A stretch of 64,000 nucleotides of DNA from Anaerotignum sp. MSJ-24 (GTDB lineage: Bacteria > Bacillota > Clostridia > Lachnospirales > Anaerotignaceae), in NCBI RefSeq assembly GCF_018918145.1, contig NZ_JAHLPX010000005.1, forward strand, positions 310,001-374,000. Reading direction: 5' to 3'. The notes under the pieces were generated by a model. The model saw nothing but the letters and a program-made list of their open reading frames with translations. It was not told where the DNA came from and made no database searches. Shown one piece after another: positions 1 through 8,356 of this stretch. The stretch's first letter is position 1. Each line of letters begins with the position of its first letter. The position numbers and the translations under genes were made by a program.

Positions 1-681
1 ATAGATACGCCTTTTGAATACGACGGACAGAAATATGTTCTTATTGACACCGCCGGAATGAGAAGAAAGAGCAAAATAAAAGAAGATATTGAAAAATACA
101 GTATTATACGAGCCGTTGCGGCAGTAGAGCGTTGTGACGTTGCCGTTCTTGTTATTGACGCACAGGAAGGCATTTCCGACCAGGACGCAAAGATAGCCGG
201 AATTGCCCATGAAAGAGGAAAAGCTGCAATTATTGCGGTAAATAAATGGGACGCTATCGAAAAAGACGATAAAACAATGAATAAATTCCTTAAGGACATT
301 GCCAATGATCTTTCATATATGGCATACGCTCCGAGAGTGTTTATTTCCGCACTTACCGGACAGCGTGTAATCAAGATGCTTGATACAGTTAAGGAGGTTT
401 ATGCAAACAACAATCTCCGTGTATCGACAGGTGTACTAAATGATGTGCTTGTAGAGGCAATGGCTATGCAGCAGCCGCCGGCAGAAAAGGGCAGACAGCT
501 TAAGATTTATTATATGACACAGGTCGGAGTAAAGCCGCCTACATTTGTTATTTTTGTAAACGACAGAGAGCTTCTGCATTTCTCATACAGAAGATATATC
601 GAAAATCAGCTTAGACAGAATTTCGGATTCAAGGGAACACCGATTCATTTTGTAGTAAGACAAAAGGGAGATAAGGATTGA
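1..681 (+). CDS. der: Ribosome biogenesis GTPase Der, C-terminal part (5' end outside window)
   Basis: The reading frame is open from base 1, so the gene is truncated by the window edge and the first GTPase domain is not seen. What remains is the second G domain (G3 DTAG at the start, G4 NKWD, G5-like SAL) and the C-terminal KH-like domain with its basic end. Der (EngA) is a double-GTPase that helps mature the 50S subunit. The frame ends one base before plsY, and der-plsY-gpsA is a common Firmicutes order, so the three are probably one transcript. Identification is very secure; only the missing N-terminus limits it. Confidence 0.96.
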   Translation: MDTPFEYDGQKYVLIDTAGMRRKSKIKEDIEKYSIIRAVAAVERCDVAVLVIDAQEGISDQDAKIAGIAHERGKAAIIAVNKWDAIEKDDKTMNKFLKDIANDLSYMAYAPRVFISALTGQRVIKMLDTVKEVYANNNLRVSTGVLNDVLVEAMAMQQPPAEKGRQLKIYYMTQVGVKPPTFVIFVNDRELLHFSYRRYIENQLRQNFGFKGTPIHFVVRQKGDKD

Positions 682-682
682 T

Positions 683-1300
683 ATGTTCAGAATAGTATGC
701 CTTGTAATAGGTTATTTTATAGGCTGTATACAGACTGCCTACTTTGTCGGTAAGGCATATCATGTCGATATAAGCAAGGTCGGCAGTGGAAATCTCGGAA
801 CAACAAATACGGTAAGAGCACTCGGAGCAAAGGTCGGACTCTTTACATTCTGGTGCGATGTGGCAAAATCGCTTGTTGCGTTTCTTATCTGTAAGGCGAT
901 ATTTAAGGCTGATCCGATAGTTGCCGGATTCTACGGTTCTGCCGGAGCAATACTCGGACATGATTTTCCGTTTTTCCATAAATTTAAGGGTGGTAAGGGA
1001 ATAGCGGCAATGGTCGGAATGACCTTTGCCACATGGCCGTTCCCTGCACTTATTATATTTATTATTGCACTTCTTATATTGCTTTCGGGCTATGTTTCGG
1101 TTACATCATTGATATTGTCTGTACTTATACCGATATTTTTACATATTTGGGGTTACCCTTCGGAAGCGGTATGGGTGACGATAGCACTTATGTGTCTGGC
1201 AATATTCCAGCACAGAGCGAACATAAAACGTCTGTTGAACGGAACTGAAAGCAGATTTGATATTATAGGAAAGCTTAAGCCTAAAAAGAAGGAGAGGTAA
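683..1300 (+). CDS. plsY: Glycerol-3-phosphate acyltransferase PlsY
   Basis: A 205-residue polytopic membrane protein that transfers the acyl group of acyl-phosphate to glycerol-3-phosphate, the first acylation in phospholipid synthesis. Three family signatures are visible: GSGNLGTTN near residue 36, the GHDFP...FKGGKG block near residue 94 that binds phosphate, and the late ESRF motif. Length fits the family. The ATG lies one base after the der stop and six bases separate its stop from gpsA, which makes the substrate glycerol-3-phosphate, so the pair forms a small lipid-precursor operon. Confidence 0.96.
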   Translation: MFRIVCLVIGYFIGCIQTAYFVGKAYHVDISKVGSGNLGTTNTVRALGAKVGLFTFWCDVAKSLVAFLICKAIFKADPIVAGFYGSAGAILGHDFPFFHKFKGGKGIAAMVGMTFATWPFPALIIFIIALLILLSGYVSVTSLILSVLIPIFLHIWGYPSEAVWVTIALMCLAIFQHRANIKRLLNGTESRFDIIGKLKPKKKER

Positions 1301-1305
1301 GAATT

Positions 1306-2295
1306 ATGAAAATTTCTGTTATCGGAAGCGGAAGCTGGGGCACTGCGCTTGCTGTAATGCTTGATAAATATGGACATGATTTAACTATATGGTCATGGAA
1401 GGAAGAAGAGGCAAGAAGAATTCGTGAGGACGGAGAGCATAAGGAATTTCTTCCCGGAGTACCGATAAGAAAAGAAATAAAAATTGTTACATCACCCGAA
1501 GAGGCTGTAAAGGACGCCGAAATAGTAATTGCGGCTGTTCCTTCAAAATTTGTAAGACTTAATATAATGAAATTTGCTCCGTATTTCAATGAAAAGCAGA
1601 TTATCGTAAATGTTGCGAAGGGACTTGAGGACGGAAGCCTTAAAACACTTGCTGAGGTTATAAAGGAATGTGTACCTCAGTGCGAAGTGGCCGTTCTTTC
1701 GGGACCGAGCCATGCGGAAGAGGTCGGCAGAGGAATACCGACTGCCGCTGTTATTGCAAGTGAGAATGAAGAAATTGCAAAGATGATACAGCATGAATTT
1801 TCAAATCCTGTATTCAGACTTTACACAAATACAGATGTTATCGGCGTTGAAATAGGAGCTGCCATGAAGAACATAATTGCTCTTGCGGCAGGTATGTCCG
1901 ATGGTCTTGGCTATGGTGACAACACAAAGGCTGCTCTTATGACGAGAGGTATGGCTGAAATAACAAGACTCGGTATGGCTATGGGCGGAAGAAGAGAAAC
2001 CTTCTACGGTCTTTCGGGAATGGGAGATCTTATCGTTACATGTACAAGTATGCACTCAAGAAACAGAAGAGCAGGTATTATGATAGGTGAAGGAAAGAGC
2101 CTTCAGGAAACGCTTGATGCGGTGCATATGGTTGTTGAAGGTGTCAATACCGCACAGGCGGCATCGGAGCTTGCCAGAAAGCTTAATGTAAGCATGCCCA
2201 TAACCGAAGCGATTACAGGCGTATTATTCAATGGCAAGGACGTAAGACACGTTGTTTATGATCTTATGATGAGAGATAAAATATCAGAGAAATAA
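1306..2295 (+). CDS. gpsA: NAD(P)H-dependent glycerol-3-phosphate dehydrogenase
   Basis: This 329-residue cytoplasmic enzyme reduces dihydroxyacetone phosphate to sn-glycerol-3-phosphate for phospholipids. The N-terminal Rossmann motif GSGSWG sits at residues 7-12; conserved lysines K105 (NVAKG) and K188 (AAMKN), the latter the expected catalytic lysine, are present, as is the GPSHAEE block. A clear GGAGAGG site precedes the ATG. The 3' end overlaps the opposing PAP2 gene by 12 bp tail to tail, with no terminator directly after the stop; the first T-tailed hairpin on this strand is near 2800-2844. Confidence 0.97.
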   Translation: MKISVIGSGSWGTALAVMLDKYGHDLTIWSWKEEEARRIREDGEHKEFLPGVPIRKEIKIVTSPEEAVKDAEIVIAAVPSKFVRLNIMKFAPYFNEKQIIVNVAKGLEDGSLKTLAEVIKECVPQCEVAVLSGPSHAEEVGRGIPTAAVIASENEEIAKMIQHEFSNPVFRLYTNTDVIGVEIGAAMKNIIALAAGMSDGLGYGDNTKAALMTRGMAEITRLGMAMGGRRETFYGLSGMGDLIVTCTSMHSRNRRAGIMIGEGKSLQETLDAVHMVVEGVNTAQAASELARKLNVSMPITEAITGVLFNGKDVRHVVYDLMMRDKISEK

Positions 2296-2790
2296 ATACG
2301 GTATACCAAAGGCAAGACCGATAAGTATTCCGGTAAGCACGTCAAGCGGATAGTGTACGCCGACAAGAAGCCTTGTTATGGCAACGACTATTGATACAAT
2401 AAGACCGATAATGCCTAAATAGGGATTAATATAAAATAAAGATGTTGTTATAACGAAGGAGCTTGAACAATGCAGACTGGGAAAGCTATGTCCGCTGGAA
2501 TGGCTTTCAAGCGGCGTTACATCGAGAACATCAAACGGTCTTGGACGGTCGACCTTATCTCTGAATTTAGTTACAAGAGTAAGCTCGATAAGCGGACAGG
2601 CGGCAAAGGCTATAACTCTTATGTCACGCATTACGACAAGTATAGGCATAAGACCGTAGAACAAAACCATCATAACCTTAGGAGCTTTATCGTTCAAAAA
2701 TATTACGGGCTTATGGAGCTTTTTATGTTTCATAACGAAATTATGTATTTTCATATACAGGTTTGTGTCAAATAAAATTAACTTATCCAA
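2284..2790 (-). CDS. PAP2-family membrane phosphatase
   Basis: A 168-residue integral membrane phosphatase of the PAP2 superfamily, whose members dephosphorylate phosphatidic acid, undecaprenyl pyrophosphate or similar lipids. The three motifs are visible: KxxxxxxRP (K then RPRP), a PSLH variant of PSGH, and RLLVGVHYPLD containing the catalytic His and Asp. Start is TTG at 2790, chosen because GAGGTGA lies eight bases upstream. That site overlaps the base of a hairpin (2800-2839), which could limit translation. The exact substrate cannot be told from sequence. Confidence 0.9.
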   Translation of the reverse strand: MDKLILFDTNLYMKIHNFVMKHKKLHKPVIFLNDKAPKVMMVLFYGLMPILVVMRDIRVIAFAACPLIELTLVTKFRDKVDRPRPFDVLDVTPLESHSSGHSFPSLHCSSSFVITTSLFYINPYLGIIGLIVSIVVAITRLLVGVHYPLDVLTGILIGLAFGIPYLFL

Positions 2791-2796
2791 ATAAAT

Positions 2797-2844
2797 TCAC
2801 CTCACAGATATGTTTATTATGATAGCATATTCTGTGAGGTTTTT
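2797..2844. promoter_or_regulatory. Hairpin over the PAP2 ribosome-binding site, T-tailed on the plus strand
   Basis: CCTCACAGATATG (2800-2812) pairs with CATATTCTGTGAGG (2826-2839) with one bulged base, followed on the plus strand by TTTTT. On the plus strand it could terminate read-through from gpsA. On the minus strand the GAGGTGA site of the PAP2 gene (2797-2803) overlaps the foot of the stem. Confidence 0.55.
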
Positions 2845-2856
2845 AAATGCTTATAA

Positions 2857-2894
2857 AAATATAAAAGCCCCACAATGTTTGACCACTGTGAGGC
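2857..2894 (-). terminator. Rho-independent terminator of spo0A
   Basis: On the minus strand an 11-bp stem (arms 2884-2894 and 2867-2877, two G-U pairs, six-base loop) is followed by TTTTAT, about 30 bases after the spo0A stop. Confidence 0.8.
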
Positions 2895-2924
2895 AAAAGG
2901 AGATATTTAAAGAGGGCAAAGTTA

Positions 2925-3728
2925 TCAGCTTGCTTTTTGTTCAAGTCTTAGTCTGTCGGCAATCAGTGCTATAAATTCACTGTTTGTCGGTTTACCCTTA
3001 TGGTTGTTTACCGTATAACCGAAAAGCTCATCTATTGCGTCTATTTTTCCTCTGCTCCATGCAACTTCTATGGCGTGTCGGATTGCTCTTTCAACGCGAC
3101 TCGGAGTTGTGTTGCATTTCTTGGCAATGGCAGGATAAAGCTCCTTTGTTATGTAGTTGAGTACATCCATGTCATTGACCGACATTATTATTGCCTCTCG
3201 CATATAATGATAACCTCTTATATGTGCGGGAACGCCTATTTCATGCAATATTCCGGTTACCTTTGCCTCAAGGTCATATGCGGCGGCTTTTTCGGAGGTG
3301 CTTCCGACCACAAGCGCCTTGCCGTCTGATTTTTCACCTGTTTTTGTATATTTAAGCTGTCTTATTCTTAGAACAAGTGCGTCCATGTCGAAGGGCTTTA
3401 CTATATAATATTCTGCACCGAGTTCGATTGCTCTCTGTGTTATTTTTTCCTGATTTATGGCTGAAAGCATTATACAGATTGGTTTCTGTGAAATATCCGA
3501 ATGTTTCTGTAATTTTTCGAGAACACCAAGGCCGTCGAGTCTTGGCATAATGCTGTCTATGATAGCAATATCCGGTTTTAATTCTCTTATTTTGTTGAAG
3601 GTATCAATGCCGTCGTACGCAATTCCGACAACACTTATGTCTTCCTGTTTGTTTAAGTATGAACTTACAACATCGCAAAAATCCTTATTATCATCTGCCA
3701 GTATTACTCGTATCTTATTTTGACTCAA
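2925..3728 (-). CDS. spo0A: Sporulation master response regulator Spo0A
   Basis: A 267-residue two-domain regulator controlling entry into sporulation. The receiver domain (about 1-125) has the acidic pair D12-D13, phospho-acceptor D58 (IIDSIMP), S89 and K111 (VKPFD). The C-terminal Spo0A DNA-binding domain (about 155-262) has the recognition region [15 protein letters not shown]. Start is TTG at 3728 with AGGAGGG seven bases upstream. In most clostridia spoIVB lies beside spo0A; here the neighbours are a PAP2 and a CYTH gene, so that usual pairing is lost. The gene has its own promoter and terminator. Confidence 0.98.
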   Translation of the reverse strand: MSQNKIRVILADDNKDFCDVVSSYLNKQEDISVVGIAYDGIDTFNKIRELKPDIAIIDSIMPRLDGLGVLEKLQKHSDISQKPICIMLSAINQEKITQRAIELGAEYYIVKPFDMDALVLRIRQLKYTKTGEKSDGKALVVGSTSEKAAAYDLEAKVTGILHEIGVPAHIRGYHYMREAIIMSVNDMDVLNYITKELYPAIAKKCNTTPSRVERAIRHAIEVAWSRGKIDAIDELFGYTVNNHKGKPTNSEFIALIADRLRLEQKAS

Positions 3729-3806
3729 AATAATCCCTCCTGTGATTTAAGTTATTTGGTTTATGTAAAATATTAGAAAATATGTAAATAAATTACATCT
3801 AAAATC

Positions 3807-3835
3807 ATTATAATGGAAAGATAAACAGATTGCAA
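3807..3835 (-). promoter_or_regulatory. Sigma-A-type promoter for spo0A
   Basis: On the minus strand TTGCAA (3830-3835), a 17-bp spacer and TATAAT (3807-3812), giving a leader of about 70 bases before the TTG start. Confidence 0.7.
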
Positions 3836-3919
3836 TATTTTAAATGAAAAAACGTGCAAAAAATATCGATAAAAATAACATGAAAATGACAAAAGATGGA
3901 AAATTGCACTAAAATGCAG

Positions 3920-3957
3920 TAAAAAAATACACCATGCTTTATAATATCGGCATGGCG
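3920..3957 (-). terminator. Terminator of the CYTH gene
   Basis: On the minus strand CCATGC (3950-3955) pairs with GCATGG (3932-3937), then TGTATTTTTTT. It directly follows the CYTH stop. Confidence 0.7.
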
Positions 3958-3963
3958 TACAAT

Positions 3964-4419
3964 TTATTCGGGTTTTCCAAACAATGAAAGGGCAGTGTTT
4001 TTATATCGTTTATCATCGGATATGTCCTTTCCGAACCATTTCGGAGGAACAAAAGACATACATTCGGCCATATCGGGAAATTCAACCTCAACGGTTAAAA
4101 GTCCGTCAAGATAAAGGTGGTAAATATCAAGCTCGGCATTAAGTCCGCCGTCTATGGGAATTATATATCTTGTCTTTGAAACAAACCTTGTTTCGACCTT
4201 TTCGGAAAGATTTTTGTATTGCTCTTCGGTAATTGAAAGCTCAAATTCTTCTCTTGCAACAGCACCTTTACCTTTTACGGTAAGTATATAATCGGAATCG
4301 CTTTTGCGTATGCGTATTGTAGGACTGGTGCTTATATAGGCCTGTTCTATTTCATTATGAGGATAACGGTCTAAATTTTCAGGTATTTCGGCAACAAGAA
4401 ATTTTCGTTCAATTTCCAT
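3964..4419 (-). CDS. CYTH-domain phosphatase (triphosphate tunnel enzyme)
   Basis: A 151-residue single-domain CYTH protein. The diagnostic EIERKFL motif is at residues 2-8, followed by the alternating charged strands of the beta-tunnel (TIRIRK, LTVKGKG, LTVEVEF). Family members hydrolyse inorganic triphosphate or related substrates with a divalent metal; which one is unknown here. The ATG at 4419 is preferred over a longer upstream reading because AAGGAG lies just before it and the promoter -10 box is only 20 bases upstream. Size matches short bacterial and clostridial family members. Confidence 0.85.
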   Translation of the reverse strand: MEIERKFLVAEIPENLDRYPHNEIEQAYISTSPTIRIRKSDSDYILTVKGKGAVAREEFELSITEEQYKNLSEKVETRFVSKTRYIIPIDGGLNAELDIYHLYLDGLLTVEVEFPDMAECMSFVPPKWFGKDISDDKRYKNTALSLFGKPE

Positions 4420-4438
4420 AATATCACTCCTTACGGTA

Positions 4439-4467
4439 ATTATAATGAAATAATTGATTGAATTCAA
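4439..4467 (-). promoter_or_regulatory. Promoter for the CYTH gene
   Basis: On the minus strand TTGAAT (4462-4467), 17 bp, TATAAT (4439-4444). The predicted transcript would begin just at the ribosome site, so the leader is almost absent. Confidence 0.65.
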
Positions 4468-4488
4468 TGGAATGATTTTACATTAATG

Positions 4489-4517
4489 TTGTTATATACT
4501 TAAATTTATTGTATAAT
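4489..4517 (+). promoter_or_regulatory. Promoter for the DJ-1 family gene
   Basis: TTGTTA (4489-4494), 17 bp, TATAAT (4512-4517), divergent from the CYTH promoter. Confidence 0.6.
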
Positions 4518-4557
4518 AATTAAAACAATGCGGACATTATTAAAGGAGGTATTTCAT

Positions 4558-5103
4558 ATGAAAAAGGTTTATTTATTTTTAGCATATGGCTTTGAAGAGG
4601 TTGAGGCACTTACAACAGTTGACCTTCTGAGAAGAGGCGGAATAGAGGCGATTACGGTGTCTGTTTCCACAAGTAATATAGTTACCGGAGCACACAAAAT
4701 TCCTGTTACGGCCGATATTAAGATTGATGAGATAACTCTCAATGAGGCTGACGCTATTGTACTTCCCGGTGGTCAGCCCGGCGTTGATAACCTTATGACA
4801 TGTGATACAATGAAGAAAATAATACAGTCTGCTTATGAAAATAATAAGCTTATCTGTGCAATCTGTGCCGCACCGATGATACTCGGAAAAATGGGACTTC
4901 TTGAAGGCAGAAAGGCAACCTGTTATCCTTCGTGTACAGGAGCGTTGACGGGAGCAGAGGTTTCCGATGACAAAGTCTGCGTTGACGGAAACATTGTTAC
5001 ATCACAGGGCGTAGGAACAGCCATTGATTTTGCTCTTGAAATAATAAAAATACTTGCCTCCGAAGAAATATCAAATCAGGTAAAAGAAAGCATACTTGCC
5101 TGA
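4558..5103 (+). CDS. DJ-1/PfpI family protein
   Basis: A 181-residue cytoplasmic protein of the DJ-1/ThiJ/PfpI superfamily. The family's nucleophile-elbow cysteine is C103 in ICAICAAP, and the conserved glutamate pair is in YGFEE near residues 13-14; VLPGGQPG lies before the cysteine. Members act in protein or nucleotide deglycation and glyoxal or oxidative stress protection, or are annotated as 4-methyl-5-thiazole kinase-like by old convention; the specific role here is open. The ATG at 4558 follows AAAGGAGG at good distance, so an upstream in-frame ATG is rejected. It converges on the next gene with a gap of only three bases. Confidence 0.9.
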   Translation: MKKVYLFLAYGFEEVEALTTVDLLRRGGIEAITVSVSTSNIVTGAHKIPVTADIKIDEITLNEADAIVLPGGQPGVDNLMTCDTMKKIIQSAYENNKLICAICAAPMILGKMGLLEGRKATCYPSCTGALTGAEVSDDKVCVDGNIVTSQGVGTAIDFALEIIKILASEEISNQVKESILA

Positions 5104-5106
5104 AAA

Positions 5107-5523
5107 TCAGAGAATTATGTTTTCGAATAATTCTTCGAGCCTGTTAGCAGGTATAAAGGAAATATTCAGTTTTTTGAAAGCATCGGAAACCTTTTCAATA
5201 TCAATATTGTAAATATATGAAATCTGTTCGGGAAAATATTTGCCGGGAATGCCGCATTCAAGCATTCTTTTAAACATACGGCAAAATTCGTCCGGACAGT
5301 TTTTCATTATAACGGGAAACGTACTTCGGTTTATTTCCTCAATATTATGTACAGACATTATAGTATTTATTTCACCATTCGTTATATTAAGAAGCCGTGC
5401 GGTATCTGATATATCATACGGTTCTTCTTCGGTTTTAAGAAATATATCAAGCTCCGAAATGCGTGGAGCTATATTTTGCCGATATACAGAAAGAAAGGTT
5501 TTTGGATGATTTTTGCCGTACAT
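5107..5523 (-). CDS. Hypothetical protein
   Basis: A 138-residue soluble protein that I do not recognise. It begins MYGKNHPKTFL, is rich in Ile, Glu and Asn, has no signal peptide or membrane segment, and contains a stretch near residues 35-55 (DISDTARLLNIT) that looks like a helix-turn-helix but is too short to call. A good ribosome site (AAGGAG) sits seven bases before the ATG, which supports it as a real gene. It faces the DJ-1 gene tail to tail and is divergent from the gene at 5630. Confidence 0.65.
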   Translation of the reverse strand: MYGKNHPKTFLSVYRQNIAPRISELDIFLKTEEEPYDISDTARLLNITNGEINTIMSVHNIEEINRSTFPVIMKNCPDEFCRMFKRMLECGIPGKYFPEQISYIYNIDIEKVSDAFKKLNISFIPANRLEELFENIIL

Positions 5524-5629
5524 ATATTGACTCCTTGATAAATATGTTTAAAAAATATATAATTATTATATCAAATAAAAAATCAAGTTCCATAAGTAAT
5601 ATATGGTCTTGATCGATGGGTGTGTAGTT

Positions 5630-6151
5630 ATGAACGGCATAGAAAAGTATTTCCGATACAGACAAAGTCTTATTGACCAGTTTGTTAAGGGCGATATGAC
5701 AAAAAGAGAATATTTGCAGGCAAATTATGAGGCGGTTGTATACAATGATATAAAGCCGTTTAAAAATATAGATACGGTTCTTAAGGGACTTTTTAACTAT
5801 CAGTATTACAATGCAAGAGCGAAGGAGAAAAAGCAGGCAAGCACTATAAAAGATCTCGGATATGACGAAAAGAAGGAATATCTCGACAGCTGTAATTATT
5901 TTTACAGCCGTAAGGACAGGGCAACAATGAAGGTACTCCAGATGATAGATTATAAGGGTGTTGAGGCATATTTTGTTAAGGTACGTTCAAAGGAGCTTAG
6001 AGGAAGGCTTTTTGAAATAATACTTACCGATTACAACATGATACTGCATTCAACAAATGAGCAGATATTGAACAGCCTTAAGGAAGAAGGCGTTTTTTCG
6101 GAAGGCAGCAGAAAATCCTTAATAGACGGATATATAAACCAAAGGTACTAA
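5630..6151 (+). CDS. Conserved-looking hypothetical cytoplasmic protein
   Basis: A 173-residue protein of unknown function, helical and charged, with aromatic-rich patches (EKYFRYRQ, LFNYQYYN, NYFYSRKD). It resembles an uncharacterised family seen in Clostridia (possibly DUF6648, from memory and unverified). The start is uncertain: ATG at 5630 starts MNGIEKYF, while ATG 5603 and TTG 5609 are also in frame; none has a strong ribosome site. The gene ends at a strong shared terminator. No enzyme motif was seen. Confidence 0.65.
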   Translation: MNGIEKYFRYRQSLIDQFVKGDMTKREYLQANYEAVVYNDIKPFKNIDTVLKGLFNYQYYNARAKEKKQASTIKDLGYDEKKEYLDSCNYFYSRKDRATMKVLQMIDYKGVEAYFVKVRSKELRGRLFEIILTDYNMILHSTNEQILNSLKEEGVFSEGSRKSLIDGYINQRY

Positions 6152-6188
6152 AGAAATGACCGCATATTTTATATGCGGTCATTTCTTT
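6150..6188. terminator. Bidirectional terminator
   Basis: An 18-bp perfect inverted repeat (6150-6167 and 6171-6188, loop TTT) with A-rich and T-rich flanks, serving the convergent genes on both sides. The minus-strand gene's stop codon overlaps its edge. Confidence 0.9.
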
Positions 6189-6664
6189 TATTTTACTATT
6201 TTTTTAGCTACGTCTTTAGAATTTTCTTTTGAGAAAACAGTTAACTTTTCTCTGATAGTTTTCTTTTTCTTGTTTGCAAGATTCATACCGACAATACCGA
6301 CAATATAAAGTCCGCTGAGCTCAACCTTATAAGTTTTTTTGGGAACCAATACATCAAATACATTTTTATCGCTTATAAGAGTAACAATCTGAGGCCCTAC
6401 CTTAGCTTTGATCATGCAGAGCTTACGGTTTTTTGATTTGCTGTCAAGCTGTGAAAATACATTTTTGCCTAAATCCTTTTCAGTAGGTTTAGCATTTTTC
6501 TTATCAATAACAAATATTGAAGCAGTTTGTTTGTTTGCTGCGATAAAATCCTCTGCTTCGATTACTTTTTTGTAGTTTTTGCGGCTTACTGTATAAAGAA
6601 TTGCAATAGCAATAGCAACCACAACAATAACGATTATAAATATATCGCTTACACTTAAATTCAC
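6188..6664 (-). CDS. Membrane-anchored hypothetical protein
   Basis: A 158-residue protein with one N-terminal transmembrane helix (about residues 8-25, a run of I, V and A) followed by a basic stop-transfer patch and a soluble lysine-rich domain of about 130 residues with alternating hydrophobic strands. No recognised domain. Start is GTG at 6664 with AGAGGGGG about ten bases upstream. It is convergent with the gene at 5630 and divergent from cls. Function unknown. Confidence 0.65.
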   Translation of the reverse strand: MNLSVSDIFIIVIVVVAIAIAILYTVSRKNYKKVIEAEDFIAANKQTASIFVIDKKNAKPTEKDLGKNVFSQLDSKSKNRKLCMIKAKVGPQIVTLISDKNVFDVLVPKKTYKVELSGLYIVGIVGMNLANKKKKTIREKLTVFSKENSKDVAKKIVK

Positions 6665-6789
6665 TTTAAAATATCCCCCTCTTAGTATCTTTTTACAGAC
6701 CGAAATTTAATGTACTCTACATTCTATCATTTATCCTAAAATAATGAAATAGTAAATTTAAAAGTCGGTACAAATTTTTTGCTGATTTT

Positions 6790-6818
6790 TTGCAAACTAT
6801 ATAATAATATAGTATAAT
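6790..6818 (+). promoter_or_regulatory. Promoter for cls
   Basis: TTGCAA (6790-6795), 17 bp, TATAAT (6813-6818), with the start codon about 50 bases downstream. Confidence 0.7.
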
Positions 6819-6868
6819 ATAACTCTAATAAAATTGCAAGGACGATAGATAGGTAAGGAGGCGTTATT

Positions 6869-8332
6869 TTGTCGATATCGGATATTATACAGATTATTGT
6901 AATACTTTTGTTTGTTGCAAACATTGTTTTAGCCGGAATTACGGTGTTTTTTGAACGCAGAAACCCTTCAAGCACATGGGCTTGGCTTACAGTTATATTT
7001 TTTGTCCCTGTTATAGGGTTTATTTTTTACTGCATTTTCGGAAAAGAAGGTAAAAAAGAGAAAATGTTCAAAAGAAAGGCTGAGCATGATGTGAATACAT
7101 ATGTCAGCTATCTGCACAGAATGGAAAAATACAGCACTATGATACGTGCACAAAAACAGGCAATAGAGGGCAGAATAGATATTATTGATGCGAAACACCA
7201 TGATGACCTTGCCTATCTGCATATAAATTCCGGAAACTGTATTACATATGATAACGAGGTCAAATCATATTACGAAGGTAATTCAAAATATGAGGATCTG
7301 ATAAACGATATAAGAAATGCAAAAGAATATGTTCATATGGAATACTATATATTGCGAAATGACGGACTCGGAAACAAAATAGTTTCGGAGCTTACTAAAA
7401 AAGCCGCCGAAGGCGTTGAGGTAAGATTGCTGTTTGACGGAATAGGAAATCACACACTCCCGAAAAAAATGTTTGCGGAATATAAAAAGGCAGGCGGAAA
7501 GGTCGGAGTATTCCTTCCTCCGCTTATAACAAGAATCAATTACCGTGACCACAGAAAAATATCCGTAATTGACGGAAAGATAGGTTATGTAGGCGGTCTT
7601 AATATTGGTGACGAATATCTTGGAAGGATTAAAAGATACGGACCTTGGAGAGATACACATATAAGAATTGTCGGAGATGCGGTTGATCAGCTTCAGCTCA
7701 GATTTATAATGGACTGGAATTTTGTATGCGATAACGAAATAAAGCTTTCCGATAAATATTTTCCGGCAAAGGAATCAAGAGGTAATGCGAAAATGCAGAT
7801 TGTTTCAAGCGGCCCGGACACAAAGGAAGAAAATATACGGAACGGCTATTTCAAGATGATAAACGAGGCGGAAACAAACGTATATATAACAACGCCTTAT
7901 TTTGTTCCGGACGACGGTATTTTTTCGGCACTTAAGGTTGCGGCACTTTCCGGAATTGATGTAAGAATAATTATACCGGCGAATCCTGATCACCCGTTTG
8001 TTTATTGGGCGAGTATGTCATATTTAGGCGAGCTTCTGGACGCCGGAGTCAAATGCTATCAGTACAATAAAGGCTTCGTTCACAGCAAAACCATGTATGT
8101 TGACGGCTTTGTTACGTCTGTCGGTACGGCAAATATGGATATACGTAGTTTTGCTCTCAATTTCGAGGTAAACGCATTTATATATGACAGAAAGTTAACC
8201 GAAGAGCATCAGGCACAGTTTATGAGAGATATTGAGGATTCAACGGAAATAACTAAAGAGTGGTATTCAAAGAGATCGGCTTGGTTCAAAATACGAGAGG
8301 CTGTATCAAGACTTATATCACCTATGCTTTAA
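6869..8332 (+). CDS. cls: Cardiolipin synthase
   Basis: A 487-residue phospholipase-D superfamily enzyme that joins two phosphatidylglycerols into cardiolipin and glycerol at the membrane. Two N-terminal transmembrane helices (about 5-28 and 36-57) precede two HKD catalytic motifs: H228-K230-D235 (HRKISVID) and H405-K407-D412 (HSKTMYVD). Size and order match ClsA-type bacterial synthases. Start is TTG at 6869, preceded by AAGGAGG. It heads a run of co-oriented genes that includes an acyl-ACP thioesterase and a DUF2156 protein, suggesting lipid remodelling. Confidence 0.95.
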   Translation: MSISDIIQIIVILLFVANIVLAGITVFFERRNPSSTWAWLTVIFFVPVIGFIFYCIFGKEGKKEKMFKRKAEHDVNTYVSYLHRMEKYSTMIRAQKQAIEGRIDIIDAKHHDDLAYLHINSGNCITYDNEVKSYYEGNSKYEDLINDIRNAKEYVHMEYYILRNDGLGNKIVSELTKKAAEGVEVRLLFDGIGNHTLPKKMFAEYKKAGGKVGVFLPPLITRINYRDHRKISVIDGKIGYVGGLNIGDEYLGRIKRYGPWRDTHIRIVGDAVDQLQLRFIMDWNFVCDNEIKLSDKYFPAKESRGNAKMQIVSSGPDTKEENIRNGYFKMINEAETNVYITTPYFVPDDGIFSALKVAALSGIDVRIIIPANPDHPFVYWASMSYLGELLDAGVKCYQYNKGFVHSKTMYVDGFVTSVGTANMDIRSFALNFEVNAFIYDRKLTEEHQAQFMRDIEDSTEITKEWYSKRSAWFKIREAVSRLISPML

Positions 8333-8356
8333 TTTTTACAGAATAGGAGAAAACAT

